A DNA stretch of 64,000 nucleotides, taken from the NCBI RefSeq assembly GCF_030450055.1, contig NZ_CP118480.1, positions 1,453,415-1,517,414 on the forward strand. Direction: 5' to 3'. Below, one piece after another: positions 44,834 through 51,745 of the stretch; position 1 is the stretch's first letter, and each line of letters starts with the position of its first letter. The notes under the pieces were generated by a model, which was not told the origin of the DNA, ran no database searches, and saw only the letters and a program-made list of their open reading frames with translations. Source of the DNA: Gallaecimonas kandeliae. GTDB taxonomy: Bacteria; Pseudomonadota; Gammaproteobacteria; Enterobacterales; Gallaecimonadaceae. The position numbers were made by a program, and so were the translations under genes.

Positions 44834-44862
44834 TTGACAAGTCCGATGAGTAAACATACTTT
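44834..44862 (+). promoter_or_regulatory. psrA-fadE promoter
   Basis: A perfect -35 TTGACA (44834-44839), 17 bp, and a -10 TACTTT (44857-44862). The predicted start of transcription (about 44869) falls inside the PsrA-type operator and 24 bp before the ATG. Confidence 0.65.
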
Positions 44863-44863
44863 T

Positions 44864-44877
44864 AAAACACTTGTTTG
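44864..44877. promoter_or_regulatory. PsrA-type operator
   Basis: AAAAC-ACTT-GTTTG: the inverted half-sites AAAC/GTTT with a 4-bp centre match the Pseudomonas PsrA consensus (G/C)AAAC-N2-4-GTTT(G/C). It lies just after the -10, where binding would block transcription, so psrA and fadE should be self-repressed until a long-chain fatty acid or acyl-CoA releases PsrA. Confidence 0.65.
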
Positions 44878-44892
44878 ATACTGGTGTTTGTC

Positions 44893-45549
44893 ATGGCGCG
44901 CCCCGATACCAAAACCCTGATCCTGGATGTGGCGGAACGGCTCTTCGCAGAGCACGGTTTCAACGACACTTCGCTGCGCCTCATCACCTCAGACGCCGGG
45001 GTCAACCTGGCCTCGGTCAACTACCATTTCGGTTCCAAGAAGGCGCTGATCCAGGCCGTGCTGGCCCGTTACCTGGACAGCTTCATGCCCATGATAAGCG
45101 ACGCCATGGCGTTGCTCCAGGCCGATGACAAGGTGGACATGACCAAGGTGCTCGGCGCCTTTGTAGGCCCCCTGCTGGCGCTGAACCAGCTCAAGCCTGC
45201 CGGCACCGCCACCTTCATGCAGCTGCTGGGCCGCGGCTATACAGAGAAGCAGGGCCACCTGCGCCGCTTTATCACCAACCAGTACGGTGATGCCCTGGGG
45301 GCCATCATGGCCACAGTCCGGAAAGCCACTCCCGGCCTTCCCGACAACGAACTCTTCTGGCGGCTGCATTTCACCCTGGGCACTGTGGTGTTCACCATGG
45401 CGTCCAGCATGGCCCTGAGCGAGATCGCCGAGAGCGATTTTGGCGAGAAGAACAGTATTGAAAGTCTGATCCACAGGCTGGTTCCCTACCTGGCTTCGGC
45501 CGTGACGGCACCCCTGCCTGTGGTTGGCAATTCGCAAGACGCCGCCTGA
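44893..45549 (+). CDS. psrA: TetR-family fatty-acid regulator PsrA
   Basis: A 218-aa TetR-type repressor. The N-terminal HTH reads T-L-I-L-D-V-A-E-R-L-F-A-E-H-G-F-N-D-T-S-L-R-L-I-T with the recognition region A-S-V-N-Y-H-F-G-S-K-K-A-L. The C-terminal domain is the all-helical ligand pocket. It resembles PsrA, which senses long-chain fatty acids and represses beta-oxidation genes in Pseudomonas and Shewanella. The start at 44893 agrees with the promoter; a TTG at 44875 would fall in the operator. fadE follows after 25 bp on the same transcript, so repressor and target form one autoregulated operon. Confidence 0.88.
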   Translation: MARPDTKTLILDVAERLFAEHGFNDTSLRLITSDAGVNLASVNYHFGSKKALIQAVLARYLDSFMPMISDAMALLQADDKVDMTKVLGAFVGPLLALNQLKPAGTATFMQLLGRGYTEKQGHLRRFITNQYGDALGAIMATVRKATPGLPDNELFWRLHFTLGTVVFTMASSMALSEIAESDFGEKNSIESLIHRLVPYLASAVTAPLPVVGNSQDAA

Positions 45550-45574
45550 GCGTCATTACTAAGAGGAAAGGAAA

Positions 45575-47905
45575 ATGGTTTTCCTGTTGCTGATCCTGGT
45601 GGCGCTGGCCGTGATCCTTGGGGTCCCGGACATTCGCCGCAATCTCATTACCAAACCCATCTTCGGCATCTTCAAGAAGATCTTGCCGCCCCTGTCGCAG
45701 ACCGAAAGGGAAGCCATGGAAGCGGGTGACGTCTGGTGGGACGGCGAGCTGTTCCGCGGCAAGCCCAACTGGAAGAAGCTGCTGGACACCAAGCGTTCCG
45801 AGCTGAACGCCGACGAGCAGGCCTTCCTGGACAACCAGGTGGAAACCCTGTTGAAGATGCTGGACGACTACAAGATCGTCCACGAAGCCAAGGATCTGCC
45901 CAAGGAAGTCTGGGACTTCCTGAAGAAAGAAGGCTTCTTCGCGATGATCATCCCGAAAGCCTTCGGGGGCCGTGAGTTCTCGGCCGTGGCCAACTCCACC
46001 ATCGTCTCCCGCATCGCCAGCCGCTCCCTGTCCTGCGCCGTCACCGTCATGGTGCCGAACTCCCTGGGCCCGGGCGAACTCTTGATGCACTACGGCACCC
46101 AGGAGCAGAAGGACCGCTGGCTGCCTGGCCTGGCCAACGGCACTGAAGTGCCCTGTTTCGCCCTGACCGGCCCCGAAGCGGGTTCCGACGCCGGCGCCAT
46201 CCCCGACGAAGGCATCGTCTGCAAGGGCGAGTTCGAAGGCAAGGAAGTGCTGGGGATCCGCCTCAACTGGAACAAGCGCTACATCACCCTGGCCCCTGTG
46301 GCCACGGTACTGGGCCTGGCCTTCAAGATGAAGGACCCCGACGGCCTGCTGGGCGACCAGAAGGACATCGGCATCACCTGTGCTTTGATCCCCACCAGCC
46401 ATCCGGGCGTGCGGGTCGGCGATCGCCACTTCCCGCTGGGCCTGGCCTTCATGAACGGCCCCACCTTCGGTGAGAACGTCTTCATTCCCCTGGATTGGAT
46501 CATCGGTGGTCCCGACTTCGCCGGTCGCGGTTGGCGCATGCTGGTGGAATGCCTGTCCGCCGGCCGCGGCATCTCCCTGCCGGCCCTGGGCACCGCTACC
46601 GGCCACCTGGCCAGCCGCATGACAGGCGCCTATGCCTACGTGCGCCGCCAGTTCGGCCTGTCCATCGGCCGTTTCGAGGGTATCCAGGAGGCCATGGCCG
46701 AGATCGGTGCCGACACCTACGTGCTGGAGGCTTCCCGCCGCCTGACCGTCACGGCCCTGGACCTGGGCCTGAGCCCCTCGGTGATCACCGCCATCGCCAA
46801 GTACCACATGACCGAGAAGGCCCGCAAGGCCCTGGACCACGCCATGGACATCCATGCCGGCAAGGGTATCCAGTTCGGTCCCCAGAACTACCTGGGCCAC
46901 GGCTACCTGGGTATTCCGGTCGCCATCACGGTGGAAGGGGCCAACATCCTGACCCGTAACCTGATGATCTTCGGCCAGGGCGCCACCCGCTGCCATCCCT
47001 ACGTCTTCGGCGAGATGGAAGCGGCCGCCAACCCCAACGCCGAGGAAGGCCTGAAAGCCTTCGACGGCCTGCTGATGAAGCATATCGGCTTCGGCATGGG
47101 CAACTTCTTCGGTTCCCTGTTCCAGGGCCTGACCGGCGGCGCCTTCAACGGTGCCCCCGTCTCCGGCGAGACCGCCCGCTACTACAAACAGCTGTCCCGC
47201 ATGTCCAAGGCCCTGGCCCTGTGCGCCGACATCTCCATGCTGATGCTGGGGGGGGATCTCAAGCGCCGTGAGCGCCTGTCCGCCCGCCTGGGTGACGTGC
47301 TGTCCAGCCTCTACCTCGCCTCCGCCGTGCTCAAGCACTACGAGGATGAAGGCCGCCAGGTAGCCGACCTGCCTTACGTGCACTACAGCCTGCAGAAACT
47401 GCTGTTCGAGATCGGTGTCGCCTTCGACGGCTTCTTCGCCAACTTCGAAAGCCGCATCGTGGCCGGCGTCCTCAAGCGCGCCATCTTCCCCTTCGGTATC
47501 AACTACAAGATGCCCAAGGACAGCATCGGTGAACAGATCGCCACCGCCCTGATGCAGCCTGGCGTGGCCCGTGACCGCCTGACCCACCTGGTGTTCATCT
47601 CCGAGGAGAAGGACGATGCCGTGGGTGTGATGGAGCGTGCCTTCCAGGCCATGGTCGGTGCCGCCGGCATCGAGAAGAAGATCATGAAGGCCCAGCGCAG
47701 CGGCGCCATCGCCAAGCGCATCCCCTTCAACCAGGCCATAGAGCAGGCCCTGGAAGCCAAGGTGATCAGCGACGAAGAAGCGGTGCAGATCCGCAACGCA
47801 GAAAGCCTGCGCTACCAGGCCATCCAGGTGGACCACTTCGCCCCCGGCGTACTGGAAGGCCATGGCGTATCCAGCCAGGGCGCCTCTGCCGACAGCGCCG
47901 CCTAA
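45575..47905 (+). CDS. fadE: Acyl-CoA dehydrogenase FadE
   Basis: A 776-aa FadE-type enzyme for the first oxidation step of fatty-acid beta-oxidation, with FAD as cofactor. A hydrophobic N-terminus (1-20) anchors it to the membrane. The acyl-CoA dehydrogenase core (about 80-480) contains A-L-T-G-P-E-A-G-S-D-A and R-G-I-S-L-P-A-L, and the FadE-specific C-terminal domain of about 250 residues follows. The length is close to E. coli FadE (814). AGAGGAAAGG lies before the ATG. The gene follows psrA by 25 bp and ends in a strong terminator. A run of eight G lies inside the gene at about 47248-47255. Confidence 0.93.
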   Translation: MVFLLLILVALAVILGVPDIRRNLITKPIFGIFKKILPPLSQTEREAMEAGDVWWDGELFRGKPNWKKLLDTKRSELNADEQAFLDNQVETLLKMLDDYKIVHEAKDLPKEVWDFLKKEGFFAMIIPKAFGGREFSAVANSTIVSRIASRSLSCAVTVMVPNSLGPGELLMHYGTQEQKDRWLPGLANGTEVPCFALTGPEAGSDAGAIPDEGIVCKGEFEGKEVLGIRLNWNKRYITLAPVATVLGLAFKMKDPDGLLGDQKDIGITCALIPTSHPGVRVGDRHFPLGLAFMNGPTFGENVFIPLDWIIGGPDFAGRGWRMLVECLSAGRGISLPALGTATGHLASRMTGAYAYVRRQFGLSIGRFEGIQEAMAEIGADTYVLEASRRLTVTALDLGLSPSVITAIAKYHMTEKARKALDHAMDIHAGKGIQFGPQNYLGHGYLGIPVAITVEGANILTRNLMIFGQGATRCHPYVFGEMEAAANPNAEEGLKAFDGLLMKHIGFGMGNFFGSLFQGLTGGAFNGAPVSGETARYYKQLSRMSKALALCADISMLMLGGDLKRRERLSARLGDVLSSLYLASAVLKHYEDEGRQVADLPYVHYSLQKLLFEIGVAFDGFFANFESRIVAGVLKRAIFPFGINYKMPKDSIGEQIATALMQPGVARDRLTHLVFISEEKDDAVGVMERAFQAMVGAAGIEKKIMKAQRSGAIAKRIPFNQAIEQALEAKVISDEEAVQIRNAESLRYQAIQVDHFAPGVLEGHGVSSQGASADSAA

Positions 47906-47925
47906 GCTCGACTTTCCCAACCGTT

Positions 47926-47951
47926 AAAGCCGCCCCAGGGCGGCTTTTTTT
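47926..47951 (+). terminator. Terminator after fadE
   Basis: Hairpin AAAGCCGCCC-CA-GGGCGGCTTT with a seven-base T-run, 20 bp after the fadE stop. Confidence 0.92.
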
Positions 47952-47977
47952 GTGGGGCGAGGTTAAGCCAAGGCCTT

Positions 47978-47985
47978 GGTATACT
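47978..47985 (+). promoter_or_regulatory. nagZ promoter (extended -10)
   Basis: TGG directly followed by TATACT (47980-47985) forms an extended -10, 28 bp before the nagZ ATG. No matching -35 is seen, as is common for this promoter class. Confidence 0.5.
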
Positions 47986-48013
47986 GGCCGAAAATCCCCA
48001 AGTGGAGGCCAAC

Positions 48014-49009
48014 ATGGCCCAGCTCCTTATCGACCTCGGCGGCACCCGCCTGGCCCCCCTTGAGCGCCAGTGGCTGGCCCATCCGGCCTGTGCCGGCCTT
48101 ATCCTCTTCACCCGCAACTTCGAGAGCCGGGCCCAGCTCAAGGCGCTGATCAATGAGTGCCGCCAGGCGGCCGGCAAGCCGATACTGGTCACCGTAGACC
48201 ACGAGGGCGGCCGGGTGCAGCGCTTCAGGGAGGGTTTCACCCGGCTGCCGGCGGCGGGCAAGCTGTTGGCGCTGGCCGGGGGCAACCGCCAGGTGGCGGC
48301 CTACCTCGCCTGGTGTACCGGCCTGGTGATGGCGGCCGAGCTTATCGATGTCGGTGTCGACCTGAGCTATGCCCCGGTGCTGGACCTGGGGGTCAACCAG
48401 AGCGTCATAGGGGACAGGGCCTTCGGCAGTGACGTCGAGACGGTGACGCTGTTGTCACGGGCCTTTGCTGAGGGCATGAAGGCGGCGGGCATGGGTTGCT
48501 GTGCCAAGCATTACCCCGGCCACGGCCAGGTCAAGGAAGACACCCACTTGAGCGAGGCCCGCGACAGCCGGCCTCTGGCCGAGATAGCGGCCCTGGACGA
48601 GATGCCGTTCAGGACCTTGATCGAAGGCGGTGTGCTGGATGCCATCATGCCGGCCCACATCATCTACCAGGCCCTGGACGAGAGGCCTGCCTCTTCTTCC
48701 GGCCGCTGGCTCAAGGGCCGGCTCAGGGGGGAGCTGGGCTTCAAGGGACTTATCTTCTCGGACGATCTGTCCATGAAAGGGGCCCATGGCCTCGGCACCC
48801 CTGCCCAGCGGGCCCTGGCGGCAAGCGAGGCGGGCTGCGACCTGCTGCTGTGCTGCAACGACAGCGCCAACCATCCGCCTATCCTCGCCGCCCTCGAAGG
48901 GCAGGGGCCTGTGGACATAAGCCCGCTCCAGGCCAAGGCCGGCTGGGACGCCGAACGCCTTTCCCGGGCTCAGTCGCTGCTGGTTTCTATCACCAAGCCT
49001 TCGGCCTGA
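48014..49009 (+). CDS. nagZ: Beta-N-acetylhexosaminidase NagZ
   Basis: A 331-aa cytoplasmic GH3 enzyme of peptidoglycan recycling that removes GlcNAc from anhydro-muropeptides. Motifs: V-D-H-E-G-G-R-V-Q-R-F, A-K-H-Y-P-G-H-G (the mobile catalytic His/Asp loop, ending E-D-T-H) and F-S-D-D-L-S-M-K-G-A with the nucleophile Asp. The ATG at 48014 is preferred over the GTG at 48002 because GGAGG lies at the correct distance. The last 40 bp overlap the 3' end of the convergent sensor gene. Through muropeptide levels, NagZ also influences AmpC-type beta-lactamase induction where that system exists. Confidence 0.92.
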   Translation: MAQLLIDLGGTRLAPLERQWLAHPACAGLILFTRNFESRAQLKALINECRQAAGKPILVTVDHEGGRVQRFREGFTRLPAAGKLLALAGGNRQVAAYLAWCTGLVMAAELIDVGVDLSYAPVLDLGVNQSVIGDRAFGSDVETVTLLSRAFAEGMKAAGMGCCAKHYPGHGQVKEDTHLSEARDSRPLAEIAALDEMPFRTLIEGGVLDAIMPAHIIYQALDERPASSSGRWLKGRLRGELGFKGLIFSDDLSMKGAHGLGTPAQRALAASEAGCDLLLCCNDSANHPPILAALEGQGPVDISPLQAKAGWDAERLSRAQSLLVSITKPSA

Positions 49010-50583
49010 CTGCGAGCCTGGAACAGGGCCCTGTCCGCCATCTCCAGAAGCTGCTCGAAGGGCAGGGGCCCCTGGGGAACCAGGCAGAAGCCGCCGGCGT
49101 GGGTACTCAGGGGGCTGGCCAGCTCCCTGAGTTCGCTGGTCAGGGCCCTGACCAAGGTGTCTATGGCCTGAGGGCCGGGGCCTGCCACCGCCACCATCAG
49201 CAGCCGTTTTGACAGCTGCACGAAAAGGGCGTCGGGCATGCCGTGGCTGATGGCCGAGCGCAACTCGGCGAACCTGTCTGGACCCAGCCCGCCCGGGCCT
49301 GAGAACTCCCAGAGCACCACGCTTAAAAAGCCGCCGGCCTGGGCCTGCTGAGCGGCCAGGGCGGCAAGGGCAGGGCGGGCCTGTTTCTCGTCCTGCCAGA
49401 GGTTGGGGGGGCTGCTCTGCCAGCCTATGGGGGTGAACAGCTGGCTGCTCTGCTGGCGGGCCAGGAGCGCCGCCACGAAAGAGGTGAAGCGGTGCACATG
49501 GGTGAAATGGCTGGCCATCCAGGCCTGGTCCAGCTTGCCGCGCAGCACCAGGGCGCCGCGGTAGAGGCCTTGGTCTTTCAGCGGCAGGGCCAGCAGGCCC
49601 TGGGCCTCATCGTAGAAGTGGCCGCCGTCCCGCAGCGCTTTCTGGGCCTCGCTGGAACTCCACAGGGGCCAGACCTCGGCGTCCGCCGGCCAATGGGCCC
49701 GCACCAGGATCTGCTCGAAGAGGGTGATGGAGGAAAGCGCCAGCCGCTTACCCAGTTTTTCCAGCGCCTGCTGCAGGCCCTTGTCCAGTTCCTCGTATTT
49801 CTGTTCCAGCAGTTCCCCTGCCAGTTCACCCATCAATATCGCCAGCTCGCTTTCCTGGCGCAGCGCCTGGGTCTGGCGGGCCACTTCCTCCTCCAACAAC
49901 TGGTGCTGGTTACCCAGCGCCTCCTTGGAGGCGTTGAGTTCGGTCAGCTGCTGCTGTTTCTCTTCGTGGAGCTGGTTGAGGGCGTCCACCAAGGTGCTCA
50001 GCTCGTCCTGGTAGTGGCCTTTGCGGTGCAGCACCAGGGGCTCCTGGTGCTCCTTGAGCTGGGACGAGAGATCTTCGAGGTGGCGGGTGATCATGCGGCC
50101 CACCAACACCACGATCAGCAGGGACACCAGGAAGGTCTTGATGCCCTGGGTCAGCACCAGCACGGCGGCGTGGACCTTGAGCTCATCAAAGATGCGTTGG
50201 TAGCTGATCCCCACATCCAGCTCCGCCAGCTCGTGGGAGGGCCTGTTGACCGAGAACACCACGTGGCGGTCTATGGAGCGGCCGCGGCTGACGTCGGTGA
50301 CGGCCCCCTCTGTGGTGATGAGCCTGGCCGAGACCACGTCCGGCAGCTGGGTCAGGCCGGTCAGCTGCAGTTCTATCTGGGACTGGTCCAGATCCCAGAC
50401 CGACTGGGCCAGGGCCGGCAGCATGGTGATCTGGATCTGCCGGACCCGCTTGTCCAGCTGATCCATCTCCTGCTGGTAGCGGGCGTAGAGGTTGACCGCC
50501 ACAAACAGCAAGGTCAGCACCGAGGAGTAGATCATCACAGTCCAGAGGAAACGGGTGCCCAGGGGGATGCGCTTGAAACTCAT
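48970..50583 (-). CDS. HAMP membrane sensor with coiled coil and degenerate GGDEF domain
   Basis: A 537-aa membrane protein. TM1 (about 13-33), a periplasmic region of about 120 residues, TM2 (about 150-170), HAMP, a long Gln/Glu-rich coiled coil (about 195-265), a GAF-like middle part, and a C-terminal domain that keeps the end of a GGDEF fold (L-L-E-M-A-D-R-A-L-F-Q-A-R-S-Q-A) but lacks the GG(D/E)EF motif: the equivalent region reads Q-L-S-K-R-L-L-M-V-A-V-A-G. It cannot be a standard cyclase; it may bind GTP or c-di-GMP or act through protein contacts. GAGGAG precedes the ATG. Its start codon overlaps the stop of a 43-codon ORF, and its 3' end overlaps nagZ. Confidence 0.8.
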   Translation of the reverse strand: MSFKRIPLGTRFLWTVMIYSSVLTLLFVAVNLYARYQQEMDQLDKRVRQIQITMLPALAQSVWDLDQSQIELQLTGLTQLPDVVSARLITTEGAVTDVSRGRSIDRHVVFSVNRPSHELAELDVGISYQRIFDELKVHAAVLVLTQGIKTFLVSLLIVVLVGRMITRHLEDLSSQLKEHQEPLVLHRKGHYQDELSTLVDALNQLHEEKQQQLTELNASKEALGNQHQLLEEEVARQTQALRQESELAILMGELAGELLEQKYEELDKGLQQALEKLGKRLALSSITLFEQILVRAHWPADAEVWPLWSSSEAQKALRDGGHFYDEAQGLLALPLKDQGLYRGALVLRGKLDQAWMASHFTHVHRFTSFVAALLARQQSSQLFTPIGWQSSPPNLWQDEKQARPALAALAAQQAQAGGFLSVVLWEFSGPGGLGPDRFAELRSAISHGMPDALFVQLSKRLLMVAVAGPGPQAIDTLVRALTSELRELASPLSTHAGGFCLVPQGPLPFEQLLEMADRALFQARSQAEGLVIETSSD

Positions 50584-50711
50584 CGGGCTCTCCTCTGCAA
50601 GAGGGGGTCAAAAGGGGGGAGCTTGGCCAGGCCCCTGGGAAGGACGGCGACCCTGGCGGCTTGGGCCACCAGGGGGAAAAGCAGCGGATTGAGAAGGAGA
50701 AGGCGGCCCAT
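50580..50711 (-). CDS. Candidate 43-aa leader-like small protein, coupled to the HAMP sensor gene
   Basis: A short ORF not usually annotated. It starts with ATG at 50711, six bases after AGGA, and its TGA overlaps the ATG of the sensor gene (ATGA). The first 19 residues (M-G-R-L-L-L-L-N-P-L-L-F-P-L-V-A-Q-A-A) look like a signal peptide or membrane helix; the rest is basic. A promoter with CTGTCA-17-TAAAAT is well placed upstream, so the ORF lies in the sensor gene's own leader. It may be a real small membrane protein, a translational-coupling device, or chance. Confidence 0.4.
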   Translation of the reverse strand: MGRLLLLNPLLFPLVAQAARVAVLPRGLAKLPPFDPLLQRRAR

Positions 50712-50718
50712 GGTGCTT

Positions 50719-50764
50719 CCTGTTTTTTAACAGGTATTTTACATGTTTTGGCGCCGCCTGACAG
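50719..50764 (-). promoter_or_regulatory. Promoter and leader hairpin of the HAMP sensor gene
   Basis: On the minus strand: -35 CTGTCA (50759-50764), 17 bp, -10 TAAAAT (50736-50741), directly after the csiV stop codon. A hairpin CCTGTT-AAAA-AACAGG (50719-50734) follows and its 3' arm contains part of the ribosome site of the small ORF. Confidence 0.6.
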
Positions 50765-51745
50765 TCACAGTACCGGCCTTATCTGCATCAGCACACCCAG
50801 GGCAGGGTGATCGAAGTAGTGCCATTCACCGCTCTTGAGGCGGCGCTTTTGGCGCAGCGTCTTGATGAGCAGGGGCTGGCCTTCACCCTGGATGGTGCGC
50901 AGATCCAGGGCCATGTCCACCAGCAGGTAGTGATCCAAGGCCACCTGGATCTGGCCGCTGAGCTCGGGCAGGGCCGGCAGGCCGTGGGTTTGGGCAACGC
51001 CTGCGTCACCAGGGTTTTCGCCAGTGCCTTCGCCGAGGCCAGTGCCTTGGGCAGCAGCCGTCGTTTGGGTCTCACCTGTTTGCGAAGGAGCGCTGCCGGT
51101 GGCTTCCGCTGCCGCTACTGGCGGCTGCGCGTCCTGGGGCTGGGCGCCGGTTTGGCCCTGGCCCTCAGTGGTGGCCTGGGCAGCGCCAGGGTTGTCGCTG
51201 CCTTCGGTCAGGGTGCCTTCCGCTACCGGCGCCGAGAGCTGATAGGGGGTCATGTCGCGGCCCGCTTCCACCGCCATGGGGGTGGCGTAGCGGGGCTGTT
51301 TGGGGGCCAGGCGCCAGCCGGTGTGCAGCAGCACCCGGCCGCCCGGCAGGCGGGCCAGCTTGGCGGCGGCCTCGTTCAGCTGCAGCTCGTCGGCCCGCAG
51401 CAGCCGCGGCAGGGGCTCATTCGCCTCATCCGGGCTAGCCTGGTCACCTGGTGCCGCCTCGGTGCCGGTGGCTGCCTTGGTGTCGTCCTGGCCAGGGGCC
51501 GGGGGGGGGGCCGTGACGTCCACCGGCAAGTCGGTGCAGGGGGCTATGCAGAGGGCCGCTTCGCGGTCGGTCAGCAGGGCGTTGAGGTTGCCGCCGGGCA
51601 GGGCCTTGGGGGGCCAGGTTTCGTCGCTGTTGTCCTGGCGGGCCACGACGATCAGTTCCACGTCGAAGACGGTGGCGGTGGCCAGGGCCTGGGCGCTGGC
51701 CAGGACCAGCAGGGCCAGGGCGGATCCTTTAAGCAGCTTTTGCAT
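50765..51745 (-). CDS. csiV: Cell-shape/peptidoglycan-related protein CsiV
   Basis: A 326-aa exported protein of the CsiV family. The signal peptide (about 1-22, A-L-A) is followed by F-D-V-E-L-I-V-V-A-R, the opening strand of the family, and the C-terminal L-D-H-Y-L-L-V-D-M-A-L-D-L-R with L-K-S-G-E-W-H-Y-F-D-H-P-A-L-G-V-L. In V. cholerae CsiV is needed for cell shape when D-amino acids are present and works with the LpoA-PBP1A system. The middle 80-120 residues are low-complexity (Ala, Gln, Thr, Gly, Pro). A run of ten C on the coding strand (51501-51510) lies in the P-P-P-A-P stretch. The ATG at 51745 lies inside mfd, overlapping it by 17 bp; mfd-csiV order is as in Vibrio. Confidence 0.85.
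   Translation of the reverse strand: MQKLLKGSALALLVLASAQALATATVFDVELIVVARQDNSDETWPPKALPGGNLNALLTDREAALCIAPCTDLPVDVTAPPPAPGQDDTKAATGTEAAPGDQASPDEANEPLPRLLRADELQLNEAAAKLARLPGGRVLLHTGWRLAPKQPRYATPMAVEAGRDMTPYQLSAPVAEGTLTEGSDNPGAAQATTEGQGQTGAQPQDAQPPVAAAEATGSAPSQTGETQTTAAAQGTGLGEGTGENPGDAGVAQTHGLPALPELSGQIQVALDHYLLVDMALDLRTIQGEGQPLLIKTLRQKRRLKSGEWHYFDHPALGVLMQIRPVL

Noticed and set aside
47248-47255. Run of eight G in fadE as a phase-variation tract
   Set aside because: It encodes a plausible G-G-D segment, is shorter than the csiV tract, and a switch in a central metabolic gene is unlikely; noted only.
45392-47920. An 842-codon frame antisense to fadE
   Set aside because: No family motif, Gly/His/Gln-rich composition typical of GC-rich shadow frames, and fadE is certain.
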